From: JBBTDV01 sp038042605
GTDB taxonomy: Bacteria; Bdellovibrionota; UBA1018
NCBI GenBank assembly: GCA_964358645.1
Contig: CAYHPW010000001.1
Span: 1-64,000, forward strand
Direction: 5' to 3'
Length of the DNA: 64,000 nt
Made by a program: the position numbers and the translations under genes. Below the pieces are notes generated by a model. The model had not been told where the DNA came from, made no database searches, and saw nothing but the letters and a program-made list of their open reading frames with translations. This document shows, one piece after another, positions 1 to 7,311 of this stretch. Within the stretch, counting starts at the first letter, position 1. Each line of letters starts with the position of its first letter.

Positions 1-1052
1 TCGCCAATGAAGTTTTGCGGGCTTATGTGGAAGCTGGCCTGCTTTCAAAAGCCGCTAAGGTATGCCAGGAGCGAGGTTATAGAACGAAGGCTCCTATCAA
101 CGGTAGAAAGTCAGAACACTCTAGAGGTGGAAAGCTGATGACAACCAATGATGTGTTTCAGCTCGTTACCAACCGTTCGGTAATTGGCGAGCGTGAAATC
201 AACAAGAAGAATAAGAACAAAGATCCTTTAGATTTACCAGATCATAAATAATACCTAGTCGTACCCGCAGCGTGGCCAGCTTATGTAGACAAAGATTTAT
301 TTGAACGGGCTCAACAAATGCTTTCGTCAAATGCGGAACGCTACCGAAAAAGACAGACCAGCACTCACGAATTCGTGTTGACCAATCTTATTCAATGCAC
401 CGTTTGCGGTTCGCCCTACACAGGAACAAGTAGCCACGGTGGAAGTAAAACAAGGCGCAAATATCCGAAGTATCGCCACATCAAATCACCCTGTACGCCC
501 ATGGACACGACACAGCCTGTTCCGCGATATTTTGATGCTGATGAATTGGAAGCGGCTCACCGTGAACAAAAGCGAAGGCTGTCGGGCTTAGAAGGTGAGA
601 AGACGAATTTTCTGAAGCTCTTGGCAAAACACGCCGATGAACCTGAGTTTCACAGCGAATTCAAAACCCAGGTTGAGCGAGTGAAAAGAGAAATGGTAGA
701 GACAGAGAATCAGATTTTTTTGATTGAGGGACGAATCAGGAACCTTGAGAAAAGGCTCTATGATGCAGAGATGGTGCAAAAGAATTTGGAATGCTTTGAC
801 CAAAGCTTTGATGGGTTATCACTATCGAGAAAACAAGAACTTTTGAGGGGAGCCATTCGGCAAGTGAAAGTGTACCCCTCAGAAATAAAAATGGCCCTGT
901 ATGCCGATGTGCCTACAGGACCAGTGCTGTTAACCTCACCTTTGGTTTTATGTGAGGATTTTAAAATGGCTCAGGAGGAGGGATTTGAACCCCCGACCAG
1001 CCGGTTAACAGCCGGCTGCTCTACCACTGAGCTACTCCTGAACATAATTTAG
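1..1052 (+). pseudogene. Large serine recombinase, 3' part, broken by one in-frame stop
   Basis: The frame is open from the window edge and resumes in the same frame after a single TAA at 249-251. Read through that stop, the product has the order expected of a large serine recombinase after its catalytic domain: a recombinase-domain segment, a WPAYVDKDLFERAQ stretch, a zinc-ribbon-like CTVCG near 400 with a later Cys, then a long coiled coil around 540-790. The N-terminal resolvase domain lies outside the window. The last codons run antisense through tRNA-Asn, so the C-terminus is made of tRNA sequence, as when an integrase sits at its own attachment site. It marks the right end of a mobile element lying to the left. 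A sequencing error at the stop cannot be excluded. Confidence 0.8.
967..1041 (-). tRNA. tRNA-Asn(GUU)
   Basis: The reverse complement folds as a cloverleaf. The acceptor strands TCAGGAG and CTCCTGA pair over 7 bp, the anticodon loop CTGTTAA contains GTT, and the T loop is GGTTCAAATCC-like. Discriminator G and CCA are encoded (967-970). The serine recombinase gene ends over it from the opposite strand, so its 3' end is the likely attachment site of that element. Confidence 0.95.
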
Positions 1053-1119
1053 AAGCAGTGGCGATTTCTTAAATTAGTCGAAACAAATGCCTTTGTCCAG
1101 CCGGTTACTTACCTAATAG

Positions 1120-2730
1120 TTATCGCCTAAGTTTGATCTTGACCAGGTCTGGGTCACCAAATGGGGTGGTCGAAAAACTCAGGACGCGTTTTCCAAGAAG
1201 GAAGGAATGAATCGGATACGTTAACGGGATGAGCGCCACCGATTCAACTTCCAGTATCTGCGACAACCTGTCCCACAAATCCGCTTCACTTAAAGGTTGT
1301 TTTTGATTTGGCGAAAGAAGGTAAAGTTGTTCCATCAGCGCATCAAAAGTGTCATTTTCCCATTTACATTTACAAAAATTAGATGCTGCCCCACCTTGGA
1401 ATGACCGGAACACTTCATGCGGGCTCGCAATACTAAGCGGAAGCGTGACAAGCGCTATATCAAACCGACCGGCTTCCAGCTCCTTATAATAAGCACCCGG
1501 ATCCTTTGTAACCGTCTGTAAATTGATTTGTATCCTGCCAAACTGTTCCGAAAGCCAGTTAGCCAAGCGCTGCTCTGTCTCTGTATTAATCGTCAAAAGC
1601 CGCAAAATCACTCCATCCGCCGCATTCGAAACTCTTTTGCGTTCCAGCTTTGCACGTCCAAGGTCCGTCGTTACCAATGGAAGCTCACGGTATCCCGCAA
1701 TGCCAGGTGGAATAATACCGGTCACTCTTCGTTCACCATTGCGTAAAAATGCTGGCAGCGCATCGCGATCCAATGCATAGAGCAACGCTTTGCGAAGACC
1801 CTTTTCAGTCATCACTGGTTTTGCAGCATTTAACATCAAAGCTCTTGTTGCCCAATAAGGGCTCACTTGCATCGCCCCCCCAGGGATTTCAAGAACATCC
1901 TCCGTGGTGGGATTAGAGAGAATATCGATCTTTCCAGCTTTAAAACGACTCAAATGTTGCGGATGGCTCCCAAGAATAAATTCCACTCTGTAAACCGGCC
2001 GCTCTCCCAAAAACTTATCATTACCCTCTATCACTATACGCCTGCCCTTTTCCCAGGCTGCAAGGCGGTAAGGACCAAGCACTGCTTTCATCGCATGTTC
2101 CTCTGCTGTCTTATCTGATGATTGTTTAAAAAATTCCTTACGTATCGGAAATGCAGCGACAGTAGTCAGTAAATGCGGAAAAACTGGCAGTGGTTTTGAA
2201 AGTATGATTTCAAGCTTGTGTTTTGAAACGGCACGCACGCCGACTTTAGCAGGATCCCACTTAGGACCGCTTTGCATAGCGCCCACAATAAGTTTGAAGT
2301 CGTCAGGAAAATTAAAATGCTTGGATGGATTTAAAAATCTCATGAACGAATCGACAAAATGTTTGGCTTCAAGAACAACGCCATCAGACCAAACTTCATT
2401 TGACTTTAAGTCGAACCAAAGAATTTTGCCGTCCGCACTCCTTGTGTAAGTCTGGCATAAATCACAAACGAGTTTGGCCGCCGAATCGTACTTAAGAAGC
2501 CCACGCATTAGGAAAGATATAATGAATCGATCTGTTCCAGAGCGGTGATTATTCCAGTCGAACGTGACTGGCTCATGCTCAAGGGAAAGGCGAAGGATGG
2601 GGGGCTCCAGGTATGCGCCACTAATGTTGGAAAAAACCAATGCTGAAAATATGCAGCCCAATAAATAATTTACCGTTCTTAACATTTTTAGCTTTCTCAC
2701 CATTATAAATTTTCTGTGGCTTGACTCCAT
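1120..2730 (-). CDS. Peptide/nickel-type ABC transporter substrate-binding protein (SBP_bac_5)
   Basis: A 536-residue exported protein of the OppA/DppA/MppA class, which binds oligopeptides or similar ligands in the periplasm for an ABC importer. The N-terminus has a basic start and a hydrophobic stretch ending near SGA, giving a Sec signal peptide; internal Met codons at residues 10 and 16 are equally good starts. The segment EPVTFDWNNHRSGTDRFI and the later FMRFLNP and ALLYALDRDALP are typical of the family. No permease or ATPase genes are adjacent, so it is an orphan binding protein. It is divergent from the microcompartment operon with about 50 bp between starts. A functional link to the compartment is possible but unproven. 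Confidence 0.85.
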   Translation of the reverse strand: MESSHRKFIMVRKLKMLRTVNYLLGCIFSALVFSNISGAYLEPPILRLSLEHEPVTFDWNNHRSGTDRFIISFLMRGLLKYDSAAKLVCDLCQTYTRSADGKILWFDLKSNEVWSDGVVLEAKHFVDSFMRFLNPSKHFNFPDDFKLIVGAMQSGPKWDPAKVGVRAVSKHKLEIILSKPLPVFPHLLTTVAAFPIRKEFFKQSSDKTAEEHAMKAVLGPYRLAAWEKGRRIVIEGNDKFLGERPVYRVEFILGSHPQHLSRFKAGKIDILSNPTTEDVLEIPGGAMQVSPYWATRALMLNAAKPVMTEKGLRKALLYALDRDALPAFLRNGERRVTGIIPPGIAGYRELPLVTTDLGRAKLERKRVSNAADGVILRLLTINTETEQRLANWLSEQFGRIQINLQTVTKDPGAYYKELEAGRFDIALVTLPLSIASPHEVFRSFQGGAASNFCKCKWENDTFDALMEQLYLLSPNQKQPLSEADLWDRLSQILEVESVALIPLTYPIHSFLLGKRVLSFSTTPFGDPDLVKIKLRR

Positions 2731-2731
2731 G

Positions 2732-2749
2732 CAACTAACAGGGTAGTTG
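2732..2749. promoter_or_regulatory. 18-bp palindrome between divergent genes
   Basis: CAACTA-N6-TAGTTG lies in the short gap between the start of the binding-protein gene (2730, minus) and the first shell gene (2780, plus). A possible -35 for the plus strand (TTGACT, 2721-2726) lies 17 bp before TAGTTG. The position suits an operator that controls one or both genes. Sequence-only evidence; no regulator gene is nearby. Confidence 0.4.
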
Positions 2750-2779
2750 ATCTTAGCCTATTTTCACAAGGGGATAAGA

Positions 2780-3397
2780 ATGATCAAACTTAGAACTTAT
2801 ATTTTTATAGACTCGCTACAACCACAACTTGCGGAATATCTAGGTACAACATCACAAGGGTTTCTTCCCATACCAGGTGATGCATCTCTTTGGATTGAAA
2901 CCGCTCCAGGCATGGCAATTCATCGCCTGACCGATGCCGCTCTGAAAGCCACGAAAGTTCGTTTAGGCCAACAAGTGGTAGAGCGATCTTTTGGGACACT
3001 GGAAGTTCACCATGAAGATCAAGGTGAAGTACGTCAAGCAGGTGAAGCCGTCCTGCGCGTAATCGAACAAACAATTGATAACCGGCAAAAATGTAAGATT
3101 GCATGGTATGAAACAATCCGCGCCATTGAGCCGGATCACGCAGTGGTGATCAATCGCCAAGGGCGTAGAGGGTCCATGCTGCTGCCAAGCCTGAGCATGT
3201 TCATACTTGAAACAGAACCCGCTGGTTACATCGTATTTGCCGCTAACGAAGCGGAAAAAGCAGCAAACGTTACATTGGTTGATGTCCGCGCATTCGGAGC
3301 ATTCGGACGTCTTACATTGGCTGGAACCGAATCAGAAATAGATGAGGCTGCAAAAGCCGCGATGGCGGCTGTTAACAGCCTGACTGGCAAGGAATAA
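2780..3397 (+). CDS. Tandem-domain BMC shell protein (BMC-T, stacking type)
   Basis: A shell protein that forms pseudohexameric trimers in a bacterial microcompartment facet. From ATG 2780, preceded by AAGGGGATAAG, it has 206 residues: a first BMC fold at about 3-100 (GFLPIPGDASLWIETAPG, DAALKAT) and a second at about 110-200 (ILETEPAGYIVFAANEAEKAA, DVRAFGAFGR). It resembles the permuted BMC-T proteins of Haliangium ochraceum that stack into double trimers with a gated pore; this assignment is from memory of those sequences. It is first in the shell operon, with BMC-H 34 bp downstream. The ORF is open back to TTG 2747, but ATG 2780 has the ribosome-binding site. Confidence 0.9.
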   Translation: MIKLRTYIFIDSLQPQLAEYLGTTSQGFLPIPGDASLWIETAPGMAIHRLTDAALKATKVRLGQQVVERSFGTLEVHHEDQGEVRQAGEAVLRVIEQTIDNRQKCKIAWYETIRAIEPDHAVVINRQGRRGSMLLPSLSMFILETEPAGYIVFAANEAEKAANVTLVDVRAFGAFGRLTLAGTESEIDEAAKAAMAAVNSLTGKE

Positions 3398-3431
3398 CTT
3401 TAAATAACCTGTTTTCATAAGGAGGAAGTAA

Positions 3432-3773
3432 ATGTCTGAAGCACTTGGAATGATTGAAACAAAAGGTTTTGTTGGAATGGTAGAGGCGTCTGATGCCATG
3501 GTTAAGGCTGCACGGGTAGAACTTGTAGGTTATGAGCGGATCGGCGGAGGATATGTTACCGCGATCGTACGTGGTGACGTTGCGGCTGTAAAAGCGGCTG
3601 TGGAAGCTGGTTCTCGCGCGGCTGAGAAGGTTGGTGAACTCGTGTCAGTGCACGTGATTCCAAGGCCACACCAAAATGTGGATGCGGCTCTTCCACTTGG
3701 CCGTAACGATGTTGTTACAGGCAATGGCAAGAACGCGCGCCCTAGCGAAACACGCGCTCCTCTTTCAAACTAG
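3432..3773 (+). CDS. BMC-H hexameric shell protein
   Basis: The main facet tile of the shell. It has 113 residues with one Pfam00936-type BMC domain: ALGMIETKGFVGMVEASDAM at the N-terminus, the pore-lining segment IGGGYVT near residue 38-44, then VRGDVAAVKAAVEAG and HVIPRPH. It is nearly the same, residue for residue, as the H. ochraceum BMC-H used in synthetic shells (from memory), plus a C-terminal tail of about 20 polar residues. The ribosome-binding site is strong (AAGGAGGAAG). It lies between the BMC-T gene and the first pentamer gene. It is the only BMC-H in the window. Confidence 0.97.
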   Translation: MSEALGMIETKGFVGMVEASDAMVKAARVELVGYERIGGGYVTAIVRGDVAAVKAAVEAGSRAAEKVGELVSVHVIPRPHQNVDAALPLGRNDVVTGNGKNARPSETRAPLSN

Positions 3774-3800
3774 GATCGAGATAACTGCGAGGTAGAGAGA

Positions 3801-4100
3801 GTGAATGTCGGCAAGGTCATAGGGACCGTTGTAGCTTCAAGGAAGGATCCAAAACTCGAAGGACTGAAACTGCTAGTTGTCCAGCAAACAGATTTATCCG
3901 GCAGCCCTAAGGGAAGCCAGGTAGTTGCCGTGGATTCTGTTGGTGCGGGAATTGGTGAAATCGTCCTGTACTGTGCCGGTTCAAGCGCTCGCCAGACCGA
4001 CCTGACTCAAAATAGGCCGGTTGATACCGTTATAATGGCGATCGTCGATGAAATAGAATCAGGAGGCGAGACGGTTTTCCTTAAAAGCGGTAGGAGCTGA
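3801..4100 (+). CDS. BMC vertex pentamer protein (EutN/CcmL family), copy 1
   Basis: Pentamers of this family cap the vertices of microcompartment shells. The 99-residue product starts at GTG 3801 and shows the family pattern: VGKVIGTVVASRKDPKLEGLKLL at the start, VAVDSVGAGIGE in the middle, GSSARQT and VDTVIMAIVD towards the end. It is the longest of three vertex genes in the locus and ends 5 bp before the aldehyde dehydrogenase start. Three paralogues in one locus is also the count I recall for H. ochraceum. Confidence 0.93.
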   Translation: MNVGKVIGTVVASRKDPKLEGLKLLVVQQTDLSGSPKGSQVVAVDSVGAGIGEIVLYCAGSSARQTDLTQNRPVDTVIMAIVDEIESGGETVFLKSGRS

Positions 4101-4105
4101 TATCT

Positions 4106-5566
4106 ATGTTCGAGCTTGGACGGGACCAGATCGATAAGTTAGTAGACGCTGTGGCCGCAAGATTAACTGGCAGCGCATGGACACACACATCAACTGAATA
4201 TAAATCCCCAGTTGCAACGGTTATTTCTTCAGCTTCAACTGATACACGGTCTACCGTAACATTCAACACACTTGATGAAGCAGTGTCGGTCGCTCAAAAA
4301 GCTCAGCCCGCATGGGCCACTCTACCAATGGAACGGCGGAAAAAAGTCATTGATGCCATACGAACGGGACTCAGGAAATATGTTGACGAGCTTTCACGTA
4401 TTGCACACGAAGAAACCGGCCTTGGTCGCATCGAAGACAAGATTTCAAAGAATCACCTTGTCATCGATAAAACTCCAGGACCCGAATACCTTGAAGCCAC
4501 GGCTTATACCGGTGACGATGGGTTAGCATTGATCGAGTACGCCCCTTACGGCGTTATTGGTTCAATAACCCCGACCACAAATCCAAGTGAAACCGTAATT
4601 AATAACAGCATCGCAATGCTTTCCGCTGGCAATACAGTGGTGTTTAATCCTCATCCTTCGGCAAAACGAGTGTCAGTCCGAACAATGGAAATAATTAATA
4701 ACGTCATCACTAAAAATGGCGGGCCAAATGGTTGCCTAACAACTGTAAGTGATCCAACGATAGAAACAGCCCAAGCGCTGATGAAGCATCCTGGTATAAG
4801 GCTTCTTGTCGTGACTGGCGGACCAGCCGTAGTCAAAGCAGCGATGGCCTCTGGAAAAAAAGTCATTGCCGCTGGCCCCGGTAACCCTCCTGTTGTGGTG
4901 GATGAAACCGCCGACATTGACCAGGCCGCTGATGGCATTATTAAAGGCGCATCATTGGACAACAACATCGTGTGCATCGCAGAAAAAGAAATAATAGCCG
5001 TTGATTCAATTGCCGATGAACTGAAGCGAAAACTCCAGCAATATGGCGGTTATCTATTAAATCAGCATCAGGTGCGCCAGCTTGAGCGAATTGTCATAGA
5101 CCAGGAAAGCAGTGGAAAATATCCTTCAAAAAAATTCGTTGGGAAAAATGCCTCCGTAATACTTGAATCAGTGGGTGTACACGTCGGCCCCGAGATAAGG
5201 ATAGCTTTCTGTGAAGTCAGCGAGGATCATCCATTCGTGCAGGTGGAGTTGCTTATGCCGCTTTTACCGCTTGTGCGCGCATCGAATGTCATCGAAGCGA
5301 TAAAAATGGCAAAACGCGTGGAGCACGGGAATGGTCATACGGCCGTGATGTACAGCAAAAACATAGACAATCTTCATTTTATGGCGAAAGAGATAAACAC
5401 ATCAATCTTCATAAAAAATGCTCCAAGCTACGCCGGGTTGGGCCTTGGTGGTGAAGGTTACAGCTCATTCACCATAGCTTCACCAACCGGAGAAGGATTG
5501 ACGAACTGTAGGACATTCTCACGGATCAGACGCTGCACACTTAAAGATCACTTCAGGATAGTTTGA
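4106..5566 (+). CDS. Microcompartment aldehyde dehydrogenase, CoA-acylating type (EutE/PduP-like)
   Basis: An NAD-dependent oxidation of an aldehyde to an acyl-CoA is expected. The 486-residue protein has TPTTNPSETVINNS (NAD site), TGGPAVVKAAMASGKK, AGPGNPPVVVD and the catalytic cysteine at residue 290 in DNNIVC. Residues about 6-20 (RDQIDKLVDAVAARL) form an amphipathic helix followed by a Ser/Thr-rich linker before the catalytic domain at about residue 50, the layout of a BMC encapsulation peptide. It is the only enzyme in the shell operon, with no phosphotransacylase, alcohol dehydrogenase or signature aldehyde-producing enzyme beside it. The substrate cannot be told from sequence. The next gene overlaps or abuts its stop. 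Confidence 0.93.
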   Translation: MFELGRDQIDKLVDAVAARLTGSAWTHTSTEYKSPVATVISSASTDTRSTVTFNTLDEAVSVAQKAQPAWATLPMERRKKVIDAIRTGLRKYVDELSRIAHEETGLGRIEDKISKNHLVIDKTPGPEYLEATAYTGDDGLALIEYAPYGVIGSITPTTNPSETVINNSIAMLSAGNTVVFNPHPSAKRVSVRTMEIINNVITKNGGPNGCLTTVSDPTIETAQALMKHPGIRLLVVTGGPAVVKAAMASGKKVIAAGPGNPPVVVDETADIDQAADGIIKGASLDNNIVCIAEKEIIAVDSIADELKRKLQQYGGYLLNQHQVRQLERIVIDQESSGKYPSKKFVGKNASVILESVGVHVGPEIRIAFCEVSEDHPFVQVELLMPLLPLVRASNVIEAIKMAKRVEHGNGHTAVMYSKNIDNLHFMAKEINTSIFIKNAPSYAGLGLGGEGYSSFTIASPTGEGLTNCRTFSRIRRCTLKDHFRIV

Positions 5567-5568
5567 AT

Positions 5569-6165
5569 ATGGCGCAGTCGGGGTTTTACAGGGAGATGGA
5601 ATTATCTGCCCCGGCATTGGGGTTCATCGAGCTATCAAGCATTTCCAGGGGGCTTTACTTAACCGATGCAGTTTTAAAAAAAGCTCCGATAGATGTCATT
5701 GTTTCTCAACCTATCTCTTCAGGAAAACATGTGCTTTTATTCACCGGTGATGTGGCTTCGGTTGAAGAGGCGCACCGCGAAGCGGTTGAAAATTCCGCTG
5801 GTACAGTAGTTAAGCAAATTTTAATACCTGGGGTGCATGAACAGCTCATCCCGTTCCTCGATTCCATATGGAAACAGGACGCGCATATAAAACCAGCCGG
5901 CGAATCGGTCGGCATAGTTGAATCATTGACGCTTTCGGGAGCAATACTTGCCGCGGATTACGCACTAAAAGCTGCCGCCGTTTGGCTTTGCCGTATGCGG
6001 CTCGGTCAGGGGATCGGTGGTAAGGCATATTTTGTTCTAAGCGGCAAACAAGAAGATGTCGAAGCAGCTCTGGATGCGGCACGCGATTGTTTAGGTAAAC
6101 TCGAAAGCCTTTTACGGGTGGACTTGATCCCGCGCCCACAGGAAGACGCATTATCTTATTTTTAA
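5569..6165 (+). CDS. Tandem-domain BMC shell protein (BMC-T, single-layer type)
   Basis: A trimeric shell tile with two BMC domains. The first spans about residues 14-95 (ALGFIELSSISRGLYLTDAVLKKAP, SSGKHVLLFTGDVASVEEA), the second about 113-195 (SVGIVESLTLSGAILAADYALKAA, GGKAYFVLSGKQEDVEAALDAA, LIPRPQEDAL). It closely matches, from memory, the H. ochraceum BMC-T1 protein. ATG 5569 is preferred; TTG 5563 in frame would overlap the aldehyde dehydrogenase stop. The gene directly follows the dehydrogenase and lies 12 bp before the second vertex gene, so they are probably co-translated. Confidence 0.92.
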   Translation: MAQSGFYREMELSAPALGFIELSSISRGLYLTDAVLKKAPIDVIVSQPISSGKHVLLFTGDVASVEEAHREAVENSAGTVVKQILIPGVHEQLIPFLDSIWKQDAHIKPAGESVGIVESLTLSGAILAADYALKAAAVWLCRMRLGQGIGGKAYFVLSGKQEDVEAALDAARDCLGKLESLLRVDLIPRPQEDALSYF

Positions 6166-6177
6166 TAGGAGAGTAAT

Positions 6178-6450
6178 ATGCATTACGCAGTAGTCAAAGG
6201 AACGGTAGTAGCCACACAAAAAGTAAAAGACCTTGAAGGGATGTCATTAAAAGTTCTTATAGCATGTGACGAAAATCGCGCTGCCATCGGTGATGATTTC
6301 GTGGCTGTTGATCCGATAGGAGCAAGGCCTGGAGATCTCGTACTTTGGGTTGGCAAGAGAGAAGCATCTCTGGCCATTCCCCAAGCTGCACTTGCAAATA
6401 ATTACCCCGTGGATGCGGCGGTAACCGGGATTGTCGATGATATTGGCTAA
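6178..6450 (+). CDS. BMC vertex pentamer protein (EutN/CcmL family), copy 2
   Basis: A 90-residue vertex protein with YAVVKGTVVATQKVKDLEGMSLKVL, FVAVDPIGARPGDLVLW and DAAVTGIVDDIG. ATG 6178 follows AGGAGAGTAAT. Its 3' end overlaps the third vertex gene by 14 bp in another frame, which suggests translational coupling of two different pentamer subunits. Confidence 0.92.
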   Translation: MHYAVVKGTVVATQKVKDLEGMSLKVLIACDENRAAIGDDFVAVDPIGARPGDLVLWVGKREASLAIPQAALANNYPVDAAVTGIVDDIG

Positions 6451-6709
6451 AGTTATTTCCAGAGTTGTGGCGACCGCAAAATCACCGCGGCTTCCACACC
6501 GGCAGCTTCTGTCGGTAGAGCCTCTTCCTGGGTTTGGTGACCCAAACCATATAGTTGCCATAGACGCCGTGGAAGCTGGACCTGGGGACACCGTGCTTGT
6601 TCTCCAAGAGGGAACTGGTGCCAGGCAGGCTGTACTTGAAGACCCAACACAGCCACTCCCGGCCCAGATGGTAATTGTCGGCGTAGTGGATCAAGTCGAA
6701 AGAATTTGA
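6437..6709 (+). CDS. BMC vertex pentamer protein (EutN/CcmL family), copy 3
   Basis: A 90-residue vertex protein from ATG 6437 (an in-frame TTG at 6431 is less likely): LAKVISRVVATAKSPRLPHR, HIVAIDAVEAGPGDTVLVL, GARQAVL and MVIVGVVDQVE. It overlaps copy 2 by 14 bp and is the last gene of the shell locus. The three vertex proteins differ clearly from one another, so they may occupy different vertices or form mixed pentamers (inference). Confidence 0.9.
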   Translation: MILAKVISRVVATAKSPRLPHRQLLSVEPLPGFGDPNHIVAIDAVEAGPGDTVLVLQEGTGARQAVLEDPTQPLPAQMVIVGVVDQVERI

Positions 6710-6739
6710 TCTTTTCCGTCATGGTAGTAAAATCCTTCT

Positions 6740-7309
6740 ATGCCAACTCATCGACGAAGTATTTTCCTGATCAATAAGAGATTTCAAATGCGGTTCGCCA
6801 TTTACGTGTGTGGCTGGTTAATTGCCATCAGTTTCGCGTATCCATGGATCATATATATGCTCTTTGAATATCTGGCGCACTATGTCCGTTTAGATCCAAT
6901 GGGCCCGGCCTTAGCAAATATCGAACAAACGCGTAAAGATGTAATATCCCTTCTGATAGCATTTTCCATCGTGTTTATTTGCCTAAGTTTTTTGGTGAGC
7001 TTGTTTATTTCCCATAGAATAGCGGGGCCGCTCTACAAGCTGCAAAAACATTTTTCAGAACTAGGCAAGGGGAACTTCGACCAGGAATTGCACTTCAGAA
7101 AAAAGGATTATTTTACTGAGCTTGCAAATGATTACAACGACATGGTGTTCTCACTAAAAAAATTACTCCATAGGGAGCTCCCACAAAAGGACAAGGAATC
7201 ATTATCCTCATCGATGAACCAGATTCAAGAAGCAATGCCTCATGTAACTCCAGCCGGCCGGACTTACCTGGAAACAGCGCTTGCAACCCTTAAAGAAATC
7301 GGCAAATAA
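6740..7309 (+). CDS. Two-TM membrane protein with HAMP domain
   Basis: A 189-residue inner-membrane protein. TM1 is at about residues 17-43, a short periplasmic stretch follows, TM2 is at about 67-92, then a HAMP segment at about 93-145 (SHRIAGPLYKLQKHFSELGKG, DYFTELANDYNDM). There is no kinase, methyl-accepting or cyclase domain; it ends in a short helical tail. HAMP normally relays a signal to such a domain, so this protein may act through a partner. It starts 30 bp after the shell locus and ends 2 bp before the transglycosylase GTG, so it is co-transcribed with that gene. Confidence 0.75.
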   Translation: MPTHRRSIFLINKRFQMRFAIYVCGWLIAISFAYPWIIYMLFEYLAHYVRLDPMGPALANIEQTRKDVISLLIAFSIVFICLSFLVSLFISHRIAGPLYKLQKHFSELGKGNFDQELHFRKKDYFTELANDYNDMVFSLKKLLHRELPQKDKESLSSSMNQIQEAMPHVTPAGRTYLETALATLKEIGK

Positions 7310-7311
7310 AT

